Counted from the first letter of the stretch, positions 24,658 to 34,351 are shown. The stretch is 64,000 bases of DNA from Devosia sp. SD17-2 (GCF_029201565.1 NZ_CP104002.1:3117001-3181000); one strand, 5' to 3'. The notes: generated from the letters alone by a model not told the origin. Program-made: numbers and translations.

Positions 24658-27203
24658 TGGGAAACATCTGGCCCAAGCTGCGTATCGGGCTCCTTGATAT
24701 GCGCGGCGATCTGCGGCGCTTTGTGCTGCTGGTTGTCACCATGGCCGTCGGTACGGCGCTAATCGCCGGCGTGAGCTCAGTGGGCGCGGTCATTGATCGG
24801 GCCATGCTGCGCGAGGCTGCGCAATTGATGGGCGGCGACATCGAGCTATCGCGCGCCGACCGCGCGGCCAGCGACGCAGACCGGGTGTTGTTCTCCGGCT
24901 ATGGCGCGGTTGTCGAGACCGTCGACTCCAATCTGCGGGCGCAGGCGGGCGAGAATGACGCCTTTGTCGACCTCAGCGTTGTCGGCCCGGGCTATCCGCT
25001 GCTGGGCCAGATCCGAAGCCCGCAGGTCGCGCCGGGCACCGATATCCAGGCGTTTCTGGCCGAAACCGAAAACGGTCATGGCGCGCTTGTCGCGCCGCTG
25101 ATGCTCGACCAGCTCGGTATTACTGTCGGCGACAGCTTTGAGCTGGGCGGCACGAGTTTTGAAGTGCGCGGGGCGCTTGACGGTATACCGGACGATCAGG
25201 TGCGCGGCTTCCGACTCGGCCTGCCCGCACTCGTCACCATTGATGGTTTCGCCACCGTCTCGGACCGAACCTCTCCCCTCCCCGGCCTCGGCACCTGGTT
25301 CCGCTACAAGATTCTGCTCGACGGGCAGTCAGCGGACGATGCCAAGGCGCAGCTGAGTGAAGAGCTTAGCGGCAGCGTCTGGACCATCCGCACATCGCGC
25401 GAAGGTCTCGGTGAGATGGTGCGCTACTATGATCTCTTCATGCGCTTCCTGCTCATTGTCGGGCTCGGCTCCCTCTTGATCGGGGGCGTCAGCGTCTGGA
25501 GCGGGATGAACGCCTATGTCGGCGAACGCTCTGGGGTCATTGCGGTTTTACGCAGTCTCGGTGCCACCACGGGACGCGTGTTCACCCATTTCTTCGTACA
25601 GGTTGCGGCGCTGACCGCCGTCGGTGTCGGCATCGGCATTATCACCGGCGCCTCGATCGCGCTGCTGATCCTGCCGACGATTGGCGATGCCGTTGGCATT
25701 GCCCTGGCTCCGACGCTCGACGCGCGCGCCCTTTTGGTTGCGGCCAGCGCGGGCGTGATCATTGCGCTTGCTTTCGCCTATCTGCCGCTCCTGCAGGCCC
25801 AGACCATCCGTCCGGCTGAGCTCTTCCGCTCGCAGCGCCAGGCACTGCCGCCGGTGGACTGGCGTGTCGTGCTTCTCTCCTGGCGCGCGCTGCCCCTCGC
25901 CGTCGCGGCACTCCTCTTCTTCCTCCTCGCCCTTGCGATGACCGGAGACGCAGGTCTTGTGGCCTTGTTCATCGGCGCAGCGGCGCTGGCAACTATTCTC
26001 TTTGAGCTTGTCATCCAGTTGATGCAGTTCGTGTTCAAGCGACTGCCGGACGTACCGTCCCTGACCTTGCGGCGGGCGCTCCGGGCAATCACCGGCTCAA
26101 AGAGCGCCACCATGGCGGTGGTTGTATCCATCGGACTGGCACTCAGCATGCTCGTGGTGATCATCGTGCTGCAGAATAATCTGCGGCAGGAGTATCTTGG
26201 CGCGTCTGTGTTTGATGCACCGACCCTTGTGGCTTCGGATCTTTTTGATGACGAAGTGGCCGATCTCGAGGCCATGGCAACGGCCGGATCGGGCATGACC
26301 AAGCTGGTGGTGACCCCCATGCTGCGGGCGACCCTGAGCGCGGTGAACGGCGTCGATGTCGCGCAGGTCCGCACCGATGGCCCCGAGGCCAGCTTCCTCC
26401 TCGGCGGGGAAGTGCCGATCACCTATCGCACTGTTTTGCCGAGCTCCTCGCAAGTGACGCGCGGCGACTGGTGGCCGGCCGATTATGCTGGCCCGGGCCT
26501 TGTTTCCCTCCACCAGAGCCTCCGCAACGGGCTGGACGTCGATATTGGCGACACGCTGACGTTCGATGCCTTTGGCGAAAAGTTCGAGGCGCAGGTGTCC
26601 AATTTCCGGGACTATTCCTGGCAGGGCGGCACTGATTTTCTCGCCACCTTCTCTCCAGGCGTCCTGGAGAATTATCCCTCGACGCTGTTCGCTGCGGTGA
26701 CGGCGGCTTCGGGGCGCGAGACCGAGGTGGAGCGCCTTCTGGCGAGCAGCCTGCCCGATATTCGCTTCATTGCCATTGGCGATACGCTCAAGCAGGTGAC
26801 CGAAGCCCTGTCGCAACTGACCCTTGCCGTGGTGCTGGTGGGCAGTCTTGCCGTGGGCAATGGCCTGCTGGTGCTGATCGGCAGCCTTGCAGCCGGACGG
26901 CGGCAGCGCCAGGCGGATGCGGTGATCACCAAGGTACTGGGCGCGACACGCAAACAATTGCTGGGCGGCGATTTTCTGCAGTTCCTGATCCTGTCGCTCG
27001 CCGCTGCAATCCCTGCGCTGGGCCTTGGCCTGGGGCTCGGCTGGCTGGCCAGCATGATGCTGCTCAATGTGCAGTTTTCCATTGACGGATCGGCACTTGC
27101 CATCGTTCTGGCGGTCGCCGTGCTGATGACGGCGCTGCTTGGATGCGTAACGATCCTGAGGGCTGTATCGGTGCGCCCTGCCCGGCTGTTGCGCGATCTC
27201 TAG
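24657..27203 (+). CDS. YbbP/FtsX-type ABC permease, duplicated FtsX domains
   Basis: 848 residues. An N-terminal helix near 25-45 precedes a large periplasmic domain (about 50-250). A first FtsX three-helix set follows at about 265-380 with ERSGVIAVLRSLGATTGRVF, then two helices near 410-450. Next are a second periplasmic domain at about 490-710 and a second FtsX set at about 715-845 with RRQRQADAVITKVLGATRKQ. The duplicated layout is that of YbbP and LolC/E-like permeases. With the ATPase in front it may extract or move a lipid or lipoprotein at the inner membrane; the substrate is unknown. Confidence 0.9.
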   Translation: MGNIWPKLRIGLLDMRGDLRRFVLLVVTMAVGTALIAGVSSVGAVIDRAMLREAAQLMGGDIELSRADRAASDADRVLFSGYGAVVETVDSNLRAQAGENDAFVDLSVVGPGYPLLGQIRSPQVAPGTDIQAFLAETENGHGALVAPLMLDQLGITVGDSFELGGTSFEVRGALDGIPDDQVRGFRLGLPALVTIDGFATVSDRTSPLPGLGTWFRYKILLDGQSADDAKAQLSEELSGSVWTIRTSREGLGEMVRYYDLFMRFLLIVGLGSLLIGGVSVWSGMNAYVGERSGVIAVLRSLGATTGRVFTHFFVQVAALTAVGVGIGIITGASIALLILPTIGDAVGIALAPTLDARALLVAASAGVIIALAFAYLPLLQAQTIRPAELFRSQRQALPPVDWRVVLLSWRALPLAVAALLFFLLALAMTGDAGLVALFIGAAALATILFELVIQLMQFVFKRLPDVPSLTLRRALRAITGSKSATMAVVVSIGLALSMLVVIIVLQNNLRQEYLGASVFDAPTLVASDLFDDEVADLEAMATAGSGMTKLVVTPMLRATLSAVNGVDVAQVRTDGPEASFLLGGEVPITYRTVLPSSSQVTRGDWWPADYAGPGLVSLHQSLRNGLDVDIGDTLTFDAFGEKFEAQVSNFRDYSWQGGTDFLATFSPGVLENYPSTLFAAVTAASGRETEVERLLASSLPDIRFIAIGDTLKQVTEALSQLTLAVVLVGSLAVGNGLLVLIGSLAAGRRQRQADAVITKVLGATRKQLLGGDFLQFLILSLAAAIPALGLGLGLGWLASMMLLNVQFSIDGSALAIVLAVAVLMTALLGCVTILRAVSVRPARLLRDL

Positions 27204-27333
27204 CCGTTTGCAATCGCTTCGGGGTCCGGGCGCGCGTCCGGACCAGATCACAAGATCGGATTGAACGAAAAAGCGCCGCTTTCGGGCCTCTGCGGGCATC
27301 GGTTCTCACGAAGGGTTGAATGCTTCAGACTTC

Positions 27334-27359
27334 GTGATAGACAATATACCCCCTATCAC
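27334..27359 (+). promoter_or_regulatory. Perfect inverted repeat, probable operator of the ArsR-type gene
   Basis: GTGATAG, 12 bases, then CTATCAC: a perfect 7+7 palindrome ending 21 bp before the regulator start codon. Size and place fit an autoregulatory ArsR-family operator; its AT-rich centre (ACAATATACC) may be the -10 region. Confidence 0.6.
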
Positions 27360-27379
27360 TCGCAACGAAGCCATCTGTC

Positions 27380-28309
27380 ATGAGCCGCAATTTCCTGGTC
27401 GTCGACCCAGAAGAAGACCTCGAAGTGCTCAAGGGACTGGCTTCGCCCATTCGCGTGCGCATTCTGAAACTGCTGCATATCGAGGGCCCGCTTAACGGGA
27501 ATGACATTGCCGACAAGCTCTCCCTGCCGCAGTCGACTGTCTCGACCAATCTGCAAATTCTCGAAGGCGCAGGGCTGATCCGGACGGAAACGCAGAAGGC
27601 GCGCAAGGGCAACCAGAAGATCTGCCACTCGACCTTTGACGAAGTGCTGGTGATGTTCAAGGAAGACATCGCACCGCTTAAGTCGAACGCGATCGAGGTT
27701 GCAATGCCGCTGGGGCTTTATACCAGCTGCGAAGTCTCCGCGCCCTGCGGGCTCTGCTCTGCCGACGGGATCATCGGCCTACTGGACGTGCCCAATACTT
27801 TCCTCGACCCCGAACGGATGAAGGCGGGCCTCATCTGGTTCACCCAAGGCTATCTCGAATATCAGTTCCCCAATAACGCCAAGCTGGCCCAGAACACCAT
27901 TGAAGCCATGGAGTTTTCGATGGAGCTGAGCTCGGAAGTGCCGGGCACCTCTGCTGATTGGCCAAGCGACATTACGCTATCGGTCAATGGCACCGAGATC
28001 GGCACCTGGACCAGCCCGGGAGATTTTGGCGACAAGCGAGGGGTTTACACGCCGAGCTGGTGGAAGCTGAAGGGCAGCCAGTATGGCAAGCTCAAGAGCT
28101 GGCGGGTGACGATGGACGGGACTTATGTCGACGGTCTCAAGATTTCGCCGATCTCGCTGATCGATCTCGACCTTGCCAATCACCACTCGATCCGGTTGCG
28201 GATTGCGGTCAAGCCGGATGCTAAACACCCGGGCGGCATCAATATTTTCGGCCGCGGCTTCGGCAATTACGACCAGGACATCATCCTGCGGTTGCAGACC
28301 GAACGCTGA
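27380..28309 (+). CDS. ArsR-type transcriptional regulator with large C-terminal domain
   Basis: 309 residues. Residues 10-95 form a winged helix (LASPIRVRILKLLHIEGPLN, then LPQSTVSTNLQILEGAGLIR). The remaining 200 residues are beta-rich, with WPSDITLSVNGTEIGTWTSP and YTPSWWKLKGSQYG, and resemble a carbohydrate-binding jelly-roll seen in regulators beside glycosidase genes. A Cys cluster (SCEVSAPCGLCSADG) sits at the joint at about residues 115-130 and might bind metal. It lies 171 bp before an arabinofuranosidase gene on the same strand and is likely its regulator. The fused domain architecture is unlike the ~110-residue metal-sensing ArsR proteins. Confidence 0.8.
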   Translation: MSRNFLVVDPEEDLEVLKGLASPIRVRILKLLHIEGPLNGNDIADKLSLPQSTVSTNLQILEGAGLIRTETQKARKGNQKICHSTFDEVLVMFKEDIAPLKSNAIEVAMPLGLYTSCEVSAPCGLCSADGIIGLLDVPNTFLDPERMKAGLIWFTQGYLEYQFPNNAKLAQNTIEAMEFSMELSSEVPGTSADWPSDITLSVNGTEIGTWTSPGDFGDKRGVYTPSWWKLKGSQYGKLKSWRVTMDGTYVDGLKISPISLIDLDLANHHSIRLRIAVKPDAKHPGGINIFGRGFGNYDQDIILRLQTER

Positions 28310-28440
28310 CCGCCCGCCAGCGCCGATGGGGCCTTCGGCCGGACTACGACTTTTGTAGGGACCCGACTGCGCCAAAAATCATACAAAAGAGCCTCGGGGC
28401 GGCTTGCGCGCGCCCGACTTTCCCATGTACAACCGATTTA

Positions 28441-28454
28441 CTGATACAAATCAG
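28441..28454 (+). promoter_or_regulatory. Short palindrome before the arabinofuranosidase gene
   Basis: CTGAT-ACAA-ATCAG, a perfect palindrome 26 bp before the start codon. It differs from the GTGATAG operator upstream of the regulator, and it is close in layout to FNR/FixK boxes (TTGAT-N4-ATCAA), though both outer bases differ. It may be an operator or promoter element for 28481. Confidence 0.35.
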
Positions 28455-28480
28455 AATATCGGAACGTATGGGAGGGTCCA

Positions 28481-29992
28481 GTGAAGGCGTCCGTTATCGC
28501 AAATAAGGATTTTACGATCTCGCAAATCGATGATCGTGTCTACGGGGCTTTTCTCGAGCATCTGGGCCGCGCCATCTATGAGGGCATCTACGAGCCGGAC
28601 CATCCGACCGCAGACGCCGATGGCATGCGCGGCGACGTGGCCAAGCTGGTCAAGGACCTTAATGTACCGGTGGTTCGCTACCCCGGGGGTAACTTCGTGT
28701 CCGCCTATAACTGGGAAGACGGCATCGGCCCGCGTGAGGAGCGCCCGACCCGCCTGGACCTGGCCTGGCACACGTCGGAAAGCAATGCCGTCGGCATCCA
28801 CGAATTCGCCGACTGGTGCACCACCGTCGGCACCGAGATGATGCTGGCCGTCAATCTCGGCTCGCGCGGCGTCGATGATGCGCGCAATTTCCTTGAATAT
28901 GTGAACCATCCGGGCGGCTCCTACTGGAGCGATCTGCGCATCAAGAACGGCCGCAAGGAACCGTGGAACGTCAAGATGTGGTGCCTCGGCAACGAGATGG
29001 ACGGCCCCTGGCAGGTCGGCCACAAGGACGCCGATGAATATGGCAAGCTCGCCGCCAACACGGCGCGCGCCATGCGCATGTTCGACAAGAACCTCGAGCT
29101 GATCGTCTGCGGTTCGTCGCATTCGGAAATGCCGAGCTTCCCGGACTGGGAGCGCATCGTACTGGAGCACACATATGATCACGTCGATCATATCAGCCTG
29201 CACATGTACTTCGCCAATCGGGACGACGACACGCCGAACTATCTCGGCCTCAGCCACAAGCTGGACCGGTATATCGAGACCGTTGCCTCGACGATCCGGC
29301 AGGTAAAGCACAAGAAGCGCTCCAAGAAGGACGTCTATATCTCCTTCGACGAATGGAACGTCTGGTACCATTCCAACAAGAAGGATCGCGAGATCCTGGA
29401 TGGTGGCAGCGGCTGGCCGCATGCGCCGGGCCTGCTTGAGGACATCTACAATTTCGAAGACGTGCTGATGGTGGGGCTGATCCTCAACACCTTCATCCGA
29501 CGCTCGGATGTGGTGAAGATCGCCTGTATCGCCCAGCTGGTGAACGTGATCGCTCCGATCATGACCGAAAAGGGCGGCCCGGCCTGGGCCCAGACCATCT
29601 ACTACCCCTACTACTTCGCGTCGGTTTACGGCCGCGGCACCGCGCTGCAGCTGGTGACCAATTCGCCGGGCTACGAGACCACCCACGCCAAGGACACCCC
29701 GTTCGTCGACGTGTCGGGCGTGCACAATGAAGAAGAGGGCACGCTGACCTTCTTCCTCGTCAACCGGCACACCACCGACAGCCTTGAGACCGAAGTGAGC
29801 CTGCAGGGCTTTGGCACGGGGTCGATCATCGACCACCAGGTCATGACCCACCCCGACCTCAAGGCCGCCAACACGGCCAAGAACCAGGACGAGGTCAAGC
29901 CGCGCAAGGGTGACGGCGCCAAGATCGGCGGCGATAAACTCAGCGTGACCCTGCCGCCCTACTCCTACCAGATGGTGCGGGTGAAGGTTTAA
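28481..29992 (+). CDS. abfA: Alpha-L-arabinofuranosidase, GH51
   Basis: 503 residues, the usual length for cytosolic GH51 enzymes. The acid/base Glu is E172 in CLGNEMDGPW and the nucleophile is E291 in ISFDEWNVWY. Other family features are DRVYGAFLEHLGRAIYEGIY near the N-terminus and VVRYPGGNFVSAYNWEDGIG. It removes terminal arabinofuranose from arabinan or arabinoxylan fragments after uptake. The start is GTG with GGAGGG 4-5 nt upstream. It follows a regulator with an operator palindrome and precedes an ABC importer, forming a sugar-use locus. No signal peptide is present, consistent with intracellular action. Confidence 0.95.
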   Translation: MKASVIANKDFTISQIDDRVYGAFLEHLGRAIYEGIYEPDHPTADADGMRGDVAKLVKDLNVPVVRYPGGNFVSAYNWEDGIGPREERPTRLDLAWHTSESNAVGIHEFADWCTTVGTEMMLAVNLGSRGVDDARNFLEYVNHPGGSYWSDLRIKNGRKEPWNVKMWCLGNEMDGPWQVGHKDADEYGKLAANTARAMRMFDKNLELIVCGSSHSEMPSFPDWERIVLEHTYDHVDHISLHMYFANRDDDTPNYLGLSHKLDRYIETVASTIRQVKHKKRSKKDVYISFDEWNVWYHSNKKDREILDGGSGWPHAPGLLEDIYNFEDVLMVGLILNTFIRRSDVVKIACIAQLVNVIAPIMTEKGGPAWAQTIYYPYYFASVYGRGTALQLVTNSPGYETTHAKDTPFVDVSGVHNEEEGTLTFFLVNRHTTDSLETEVSLQGFGTGSIIDHQVMTHPDLKAANTAKNQDEVKPRKGDGAKIGGDKLSVTLPPYSYQMVRVKV

Positions 29993-30010
29993 TCTGCACC
30001 CTTGGGGGAC

Positions 30011-30047
30011 ACCCCTCCTAGCCTCCCCCTGATAGGGGGAGGGACTG
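30011..30047. repeat. Dispersed palindromic repeat, copy A
   Basis: CCTCCCCCTGATAGGGGGAGG forms the palindromic core, preceded by ACCCCTCCTAG. A shorter related piece (CTCCCCGTGATAGGGGGCGAG) follows at 30057-30077. It belongs to the family listed at 36316, 36391, 46346, 47466 and 58191. Confidence 0.75.
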
Positions 30048-30232
30048 GTTCGGTGGCTCCCCGTGATAGGGGGCGAGACAGTTTCGGCGGCTTACAGGAG
30101 CGCGTGCGCAGGCATTCGCATGTGGGCCGAGTTGGTTAGCAGACTGTTAGCATTGAGATCGCGAAACCGCGAAAATGGGGGCGTGCCGGCAACGGCGCGC
30201 CCCTGCGCATTCTATATCATGCTTTCCGATTT

Positions 30233-30279
30233 ACATCACGATGTGCATTGACAACGAATGCGGTGCCGCTAAGTATTAC
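30233..30279 (+). promoter_or_regulatory. Candidate promoter and operator of the ABC importer operon
   Basis: ACATC-AC-GATGT (30233-30244) is a perfect palindrome directly before a TTGACA -35 box (30248-30253). A weak -10, AAGTAT, follows 17 bases later (30271-30276). It lies about 70 bp before the binding-protein gene. Confidence 0.4.
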
Positions 30280-30346
30280 TTATGGGCGCCGTGAGGTGTC
30301 TAGAAGCGAAGTGCGGGAGGCTCTTCGCCATGGGAGGATATAATTA

Positions 30347-32266
30347 ATGGATAGACGCAGTTTTCTCATCGGGTCGACCGCGATCGGCGCCATCCTTGCC
30401 GCAGGCAATGGCATGGTCTTCGCCCAGGACGCAGGTTCGGCCCCCGATCTCGCTCAATTTCCGCGCAAGGAAACCCTGATCATCCATAACCCTGAAGGGG
30501 TTATCCGTAATCCGGCATGGTTCAACAACTGGGTTATCGGCTCGGGCGCAGGCCTGTCCAACGGCCTGCACCAGCTGACAACCGACACGTTCTGGTTCGT
30601 CGATCCCGATGCGGGCATCCCGGGCGCCAGCGAAAACGCCATCTACAACTCGCTCGCCGACGATCTCTGGCAGTATAATGACGACTTCACGGAAATGACC
30701 GTGAAGCTCAAGAAGGGCATCTACTGGAGCGACGGCAACGAGTTCACCGCCGACGACGTCGTGTTCACGGTCGAAAAGCACAAGGCGACGCCGGGCCTTG
30801 CCCAGAATGGCGCCTATAATGCCCAGGTCGAGAGCGTTGAAGCCGTCGACCCCTACACCGTCCACTTCAAGCTCAAGGGTTCGAACTCCCGCTTCCACAC
30901 GCTGTTCTCGATCCGTTGGGGCGGCGCCTGGATCATGTCCAAGGCCCAGTTCGAAGGCGTGGATGACATCCTCAGCTTCACCAATGATCCTCCGGTGAGC
31001 CTCGGGCCCTATACGCTGCACTCCTATGATCCGAACGGCACCTGGTTCATCTGGCAGCGCCGCGAAGACTGGCAGCGCACCGCCATGGGCATGATCGCAG
31101 AGCCCAAGCCCAAGTTCATCATCTATCGCAACAACATCTCGCCCGACGCGCGCCTCATCGAAATGCGCAACGGCAATCTGGACATGGTGCACGATCTGTC
31201 GCCGGAAGCGACATTCTCGATCCTGCAGCAGGACCCGCAGATTCAGGGCTGGTTCCCGGGCTTCCCCTATGCCCACCCCGATCCGACCCTCGTCATGGCG
31301 ATCTTCAACCTCAAGAAGGATCTGTTCACCGACAAACGCGTCCGCTGGGCGCTGGCGCTCATGCTCGATGCACGCGCCATGTCGATGGCTTCCTACCGTG
31401 GTGCGGCGACCCTATCGGCAATTTCGGTTCCGCCGACCGGCACCCATCCGCGCGACTATCACGGCCCGCTGCAGGACTTCCTCATCGACTACGAGATCGA
31501 CACCGGCAGCCGCAAGATCAAGCCATACGATCCGAATGTGGGCCTGCAGATCGCCGACATGGTGCGTGGTCAGTTCCCCGACGCGCCGACCGACGAAGCC
31601 GCAATCCGCAACGCTTTCGGCTATGGCTGGTGGCGCCAGGATTCCCAGGCAGCAGAAGAACTGCTGATTTCGGCCGGCTTCACCAAGAATGGCAACCAGT
31701 GGATGATGCCCGACGGCCAGCCCTTCCGCTTCAGCGTGATGGTGCCGACCGATGGCGTGGTCAACCGCCTCGGCTCGATCATTGCCCAGCAGTGGGCACA
31801 GAACGGCATTGGTGCGGAACTGGAAGCAGCCTCGGATACCTGGGATCGTCAGCGCGTCGGCAATTACGACGTCAACATCTCCTGGGCCGTGGAATCCTGG
31901 GGCGGTCACCCCGACCTCAGCTTCTTCCTCGACAGCTATCACTCCGAGTATGTCCGCCCGCTTGGCGAAAGCCAGCCGGACCGCAACTGGATGCGCTGGG
32001 AAGATCCGCGGCTTGACGAGATCATCGAGAAGGTTCGCGCCAGCGACTTCAACGATCCCGCCGGCATCGAATACGGTCATGAGTTCGTCAAGCTTCACCT
32101 CGAAGAAATGCCGAACATTCCGATCATGGCCTACAACGTGTTCTCGGTGCAGTCTAACCGCTACTGGACCGGTTGGCCGAACGCGGACAACCCGTATGCG
32201 AACCCGGTGACGAACTGGTCGAACGGCCGGTACATCTTCACCCAGATCACGCCAGTCGAGAGCTGA
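30347..32266 (+). CDS. ABC importer substrate-binding protein, family 5 (Opp/Dpp type)
   Basis: 639 residues, longer than most DppA-like proteins. The N-terminus M-D-R-R-S-F-L-I-G-S is a Tat-type signal with cleavage after the FAQD region. Family-5 motifs include LADDLWQYNDDFTEMTVKLK, then GIYWSDGNEFTADDVVFTVE and LFTDKRVRWALALMLDA. It binds the solute for the two permeases and two ATPases that follow. Family-5 proteins carry peptides or oligosaccharides; with GH51 upstream and a GH43-like gene downstream, arabinose-containing oligosaccharides are the best inference. Confidence 0.9.
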   Translation: MDRRSFLIGSTAIGAILAAGNGMVFAQDAGSAPDLAQFPRKETLIIHNPEGVIRNPAWFNNWVIGSGAGLSNGLHQLTTDTFWFVDPDAGIPGASENAIYNSLADDLWQYNDDFTEMTVKLKKGIYWSDGNEFTADDVVFTVEKHKATPGLAQNGAYNAQVESVEAVDPYTVHFKLKGSNSRFHTLFSIRWGGAWIMSKAQFEGVDDILSFTNDPPVSLGPYTLHSYDPNGTWFIWQRREDWQRTAMGMIAEPKPKFIIYRNNISPDARLIEMRNGNLDMVHDLSPEATFSILQQDPQIQGWFPGFPYAHPDPTLVMAIFNLKKDLFTDKRVRWALALMLDARAMSMASYRGAATLSAISVPPTGTHPRDYHGPLQDFLIDYEIDTGSRKIKPYDPNVGLQIADMVRGQFPDAPTDEAAIRNAFGYGWWRQDSQAAEELLISAGFTKNGNQWMMPDGQPFRFSVMVPTDGVVNRLGSIIAQQWAQNGIGAELEAASDTWDRQRVGNYDVNISWAVESWGGHPDLSFFLDSYHSEYVRPLGESQPDRNWMRWEDPRLDEIIEKVRASDFNDPAGIEYGHEFVKLHLEEMPNIPIMAYNVFSVQSNRYWTGWPNADNPYANPVTNWSNGRYIFTQITPVES

Positions 32267-32279
32267 TCCCTCCCCGCCT

Positions 32280-32307
32280 GGCGGTCCGGCCTACGGGCCG
32301 GGCCGCC
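32280..32307 (+). promoter_or_regulatory. Intercistronic hairpin after the binding-protein gene
   Basis: GGCGGTCCGGC, loop CTACGG, then GCCGGGCCGCC form an 11-bp stem (one G-U pair) with no T run. Such hairpins after binding-protein genes usually stabilise the upstream mRNA and lower expression of the permease genes. The rest of 32267-32482 shows no gene. Confidence 0.55.
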
Positions 32308-32482
32308 GGGTGGTGGCGCCTCTCAAAGCCTGCTCCCGCCACAGTCGCGTGCGGAGCTCACGCTCCTCCTCGGCGGATGCAGGCACAGGTTCGAGCGGGA
32401 ATTCGCACTCCCCCAAAGCTCAACCTGACCGGTTCATTCTCTCGCCGGACCTCACCGAGAGTGACACGCGCAAGGAGCTCTG

Positions 32483-33487
32483 ATGCAGGGTTATCTGTGG
32501 TTCGTGAGCAAGCGTTTACTACAACTGCTTGCCGTTATCTTTTGCGGGATATCCGCAACATTCCTCGTCACCCATCTGTCGCCGATCGATCCGGTGGAAC
32601 AGGTGCTGGGCCGGCTGTCCGGGCGCTCGAACCTGCCGCCCGAGGCAATCGAGGCGACACGCGTGGCGCTGACCGAAATGTACGGCACCAACGAACCCAT
32701 CCTGCAGCAATATATCAATTTCTGGCTGCGCCTCGTGCGCGGCGACCTTGGCCCCTCGCTGCTGGCCTTCCCGACCCCGGCCATGGAACTGGTGGGCCGG
32801 GCCATGCCCTGGACGCTGGGCCTGCTGACGACCTCGACGCTGATCACCTTCATCGTCGGCAATCTGATGGGCGCGCTCGCCGGCTATAACCCGGACAACA
32901 AGTTCCTCAAGGCGTTTGGCCTCATCTCCATGGGCATCCAGCCGGTGCCCTATTATGTGGTGGCCTTCATCCTCCTCATCATCTTCGGATATTTCCTGCC
33001 CATCCTGCCGATCAATGGCGGTTTTGCCATGGATGTGCGGCCCGGGTTCAGCTGGCCCTTCATCAGCTCTGTGCTGCAGCACTCGATCCTGCCGGCGACA
33101 TCGCTGGTGCTGGTCGGCTTCGGCGGCTGGTTTCTGGGCATGCGGGCGCTGGTCAGCAATGTGGTCAATGATGACTATGTGACCTATGCCGAACTGGCCG
33201 GCGTCAAGCGCGAGACCATCGTCGGCGGTTACGTCATCCGCAACGCCATGGTGCCGCAGCTTACGGCGCTGGCCATGGCGCTGGGCGGGGTGTTTTCCGG
33301 CACCATCATCACCGAGCAGGTGTTCAACTATCCCGGTATCGGCTCGCTTCTCGTCGATGCGGTGAACTGGGGCGACTATTCGCTCGTGCTGGCGGTTTCA
33401 ACCGTCTCCATTACGGCGGTTGCTGGCGCGATCTTCATCGTGGACCTCATCCATCCGCTTCTCGATCCTCGTGTGCGTGCGGAGTAG
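32483..33487 (+). CDS. ABC permease, DppB/OppB type
   Basis: 334 residues, about six transmembrane helices. The N-terminus is a membrane segment (LLAVIFCGISATFLVTHLSP) followed by a periplasmic loop. The EAA coupling loop lies near YAELAGVKRETIVGGYVIRN. The terminal part (TIITEQVFNYPGIGSLLVDAV) is a DppB hallmark. The start ATG has AAGGAG 5 nt upstream. It pairs with the next permease 3 bp downstream. Confidence 0.92.
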   Translation: MQGYLWFVSKRLLQLLAVIFCGISATFLVTHLSPIDPVEQVLGRLSGRSNLPPEAIEATRVALTEMYGTNEPILQQYINFWLRLVRGDLGPSLLAFPTPAMELVGRAMPWTLGLLTTSTLITFIVGNLMGALAGYNPDNKFLKAFGLISMGIQPVPYYVVAFILLIIFGYFLPILPINGGFAMDVRPGFSWPFISSVLQHSILPATSLVLVGFGGWFLGMRALVSNVVNDDYVTYAELAGVKRETIVGGYVIRNAMVPQLTALAMALGGVFSGTIITEQVFNYPGIGSLLVDAVNWGDYSLVLAVSTVSITAVAGAIFIVDLIHPLLDPRVRAE

Positions 33488-33490
33488 GCC

Positions 33491-34348
33491 ATGTTTTCCG
33501 TCTTTCGCGACCTTATCCGCTACAATCTCGAATTTGCCATCGGCATGGTGCTGGTCACCATCGTCGTGGTGTTTGCGGCGCTCAGCTTCATTTCGCCGGT
33601 CGATCCGACGCTGATCTACATGTCGATGCCCGACCAGCCGCCATCGGCGGAATACTGGTTCGGCACCAATTCGCGCGGGCAGGACCTGTTCTGGCAGCTG
33701 TCCGCCGCGTTCCGGAACAGCTTGATCTTCGGCATTACCGTGGCAGTGCTGAGCCGTATCATCTCGATCGCGGTGGGCTTGGCCTCAGGCTATATCGGCG
33801 GCTGGGTTGACCGGGTGCTGATGTTCATCAACGATATTTTCGTTGCCGTGCCGATTTTCCCGATCCTCGTGCTGTTCTACTTCGTGCTGCGCAACAATAT
33901 GGACAGCTTCACCCTGGCGCTGATCATGGCGTGCTTCGGCTGGCCGTTCGACGCGCGTCTCATCCGCTCGGTGGCGGTGGGGCTCAAGCATCGCGAGTTC
34001 ACCCGGCATGCGGTGTTCTCGGGCATGTCGACGCGAAAAGTGCTGCTCGAGGAGCACCTGCCCTATGTGATGCCGATCGTGTTCGCGACCTTCATGAACA
34101 ACATGCTGTGGTCGATCGGGCTCGAGGTGACGCTGGCGGTGCTGGGCTTCACCAATCTGAACAACCCGACCATCGGCACGGTGCTCTACTGGGCCAATTC
34201 GCACTCGGCCATGGTGGTGGGCGTGTGGTGGTGGATCGTCATTCCGGTGGTTTTGATCGTCATGACGTTCCTGGGACTGTTCCTGCTGGCCGTCAGCATG
34301 AACGAATATATCGACCCGCGCAGCCGCCTGCGCCGCATGGGAGCCTAA
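33491..34348 (+). CDS. ABC permease, DppC/OppC type
   Basis: 285 residues with about six helices. The first helix is FAIGMVLVTIVVVFAALSFI, then the DppC-type motif WFGTNSRGQDLFWQLSAAFR. The coupling loop reads FTRHAVFSGMSTRKVLLEEH, and the end is YIDPRSRLRRMG. It follows the DppB-like gene by 3 bp and is followed 3 bp later by the first ATPase, so all are one transcript. It forms the second half of the membrane pore. Confidence 0.92.
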   Translation: MFSVFRDLIRYNLEFAIGMVLVTIVVVFAALSFISPVDPTLIYMSMPDQPPSAEYWFGTNSRGQDLFWQLSAAFRNSLIFGITVAVLSRIISIAVGLASGYIGGWVDRVLMFINDIFVAVPIFPILVLFYFVLRNNMDSFTLALIMACFGWPFDARLIRSVAVGLKHREFTRHAVFSGMSTRKVLLEEHLPYVMPIVFATFMNNMLWSIGLEVTLAVLGFTNLNNPTIGTVLYWANSHSAMVVGVWWWIVIPVVLIVMTFLGLFLLAVSMNEYIDPRSRLRRMGA

Positions 34349-34351
34349 GCC

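Noticed and set aside
28441-28454. FNR/FixK box
   Set aside because: CTGAT-N4-ATCAG has the right layout, but both outermost bases differ from TTGAT-N4-ATCAA, so it is listed only as a palindrome.
28451-29851. A 466-codon minus-strand frame opposite the arabinofuranosidase
   Set aside because: GH51 catalytic residues fix the plus-strand frame as real.
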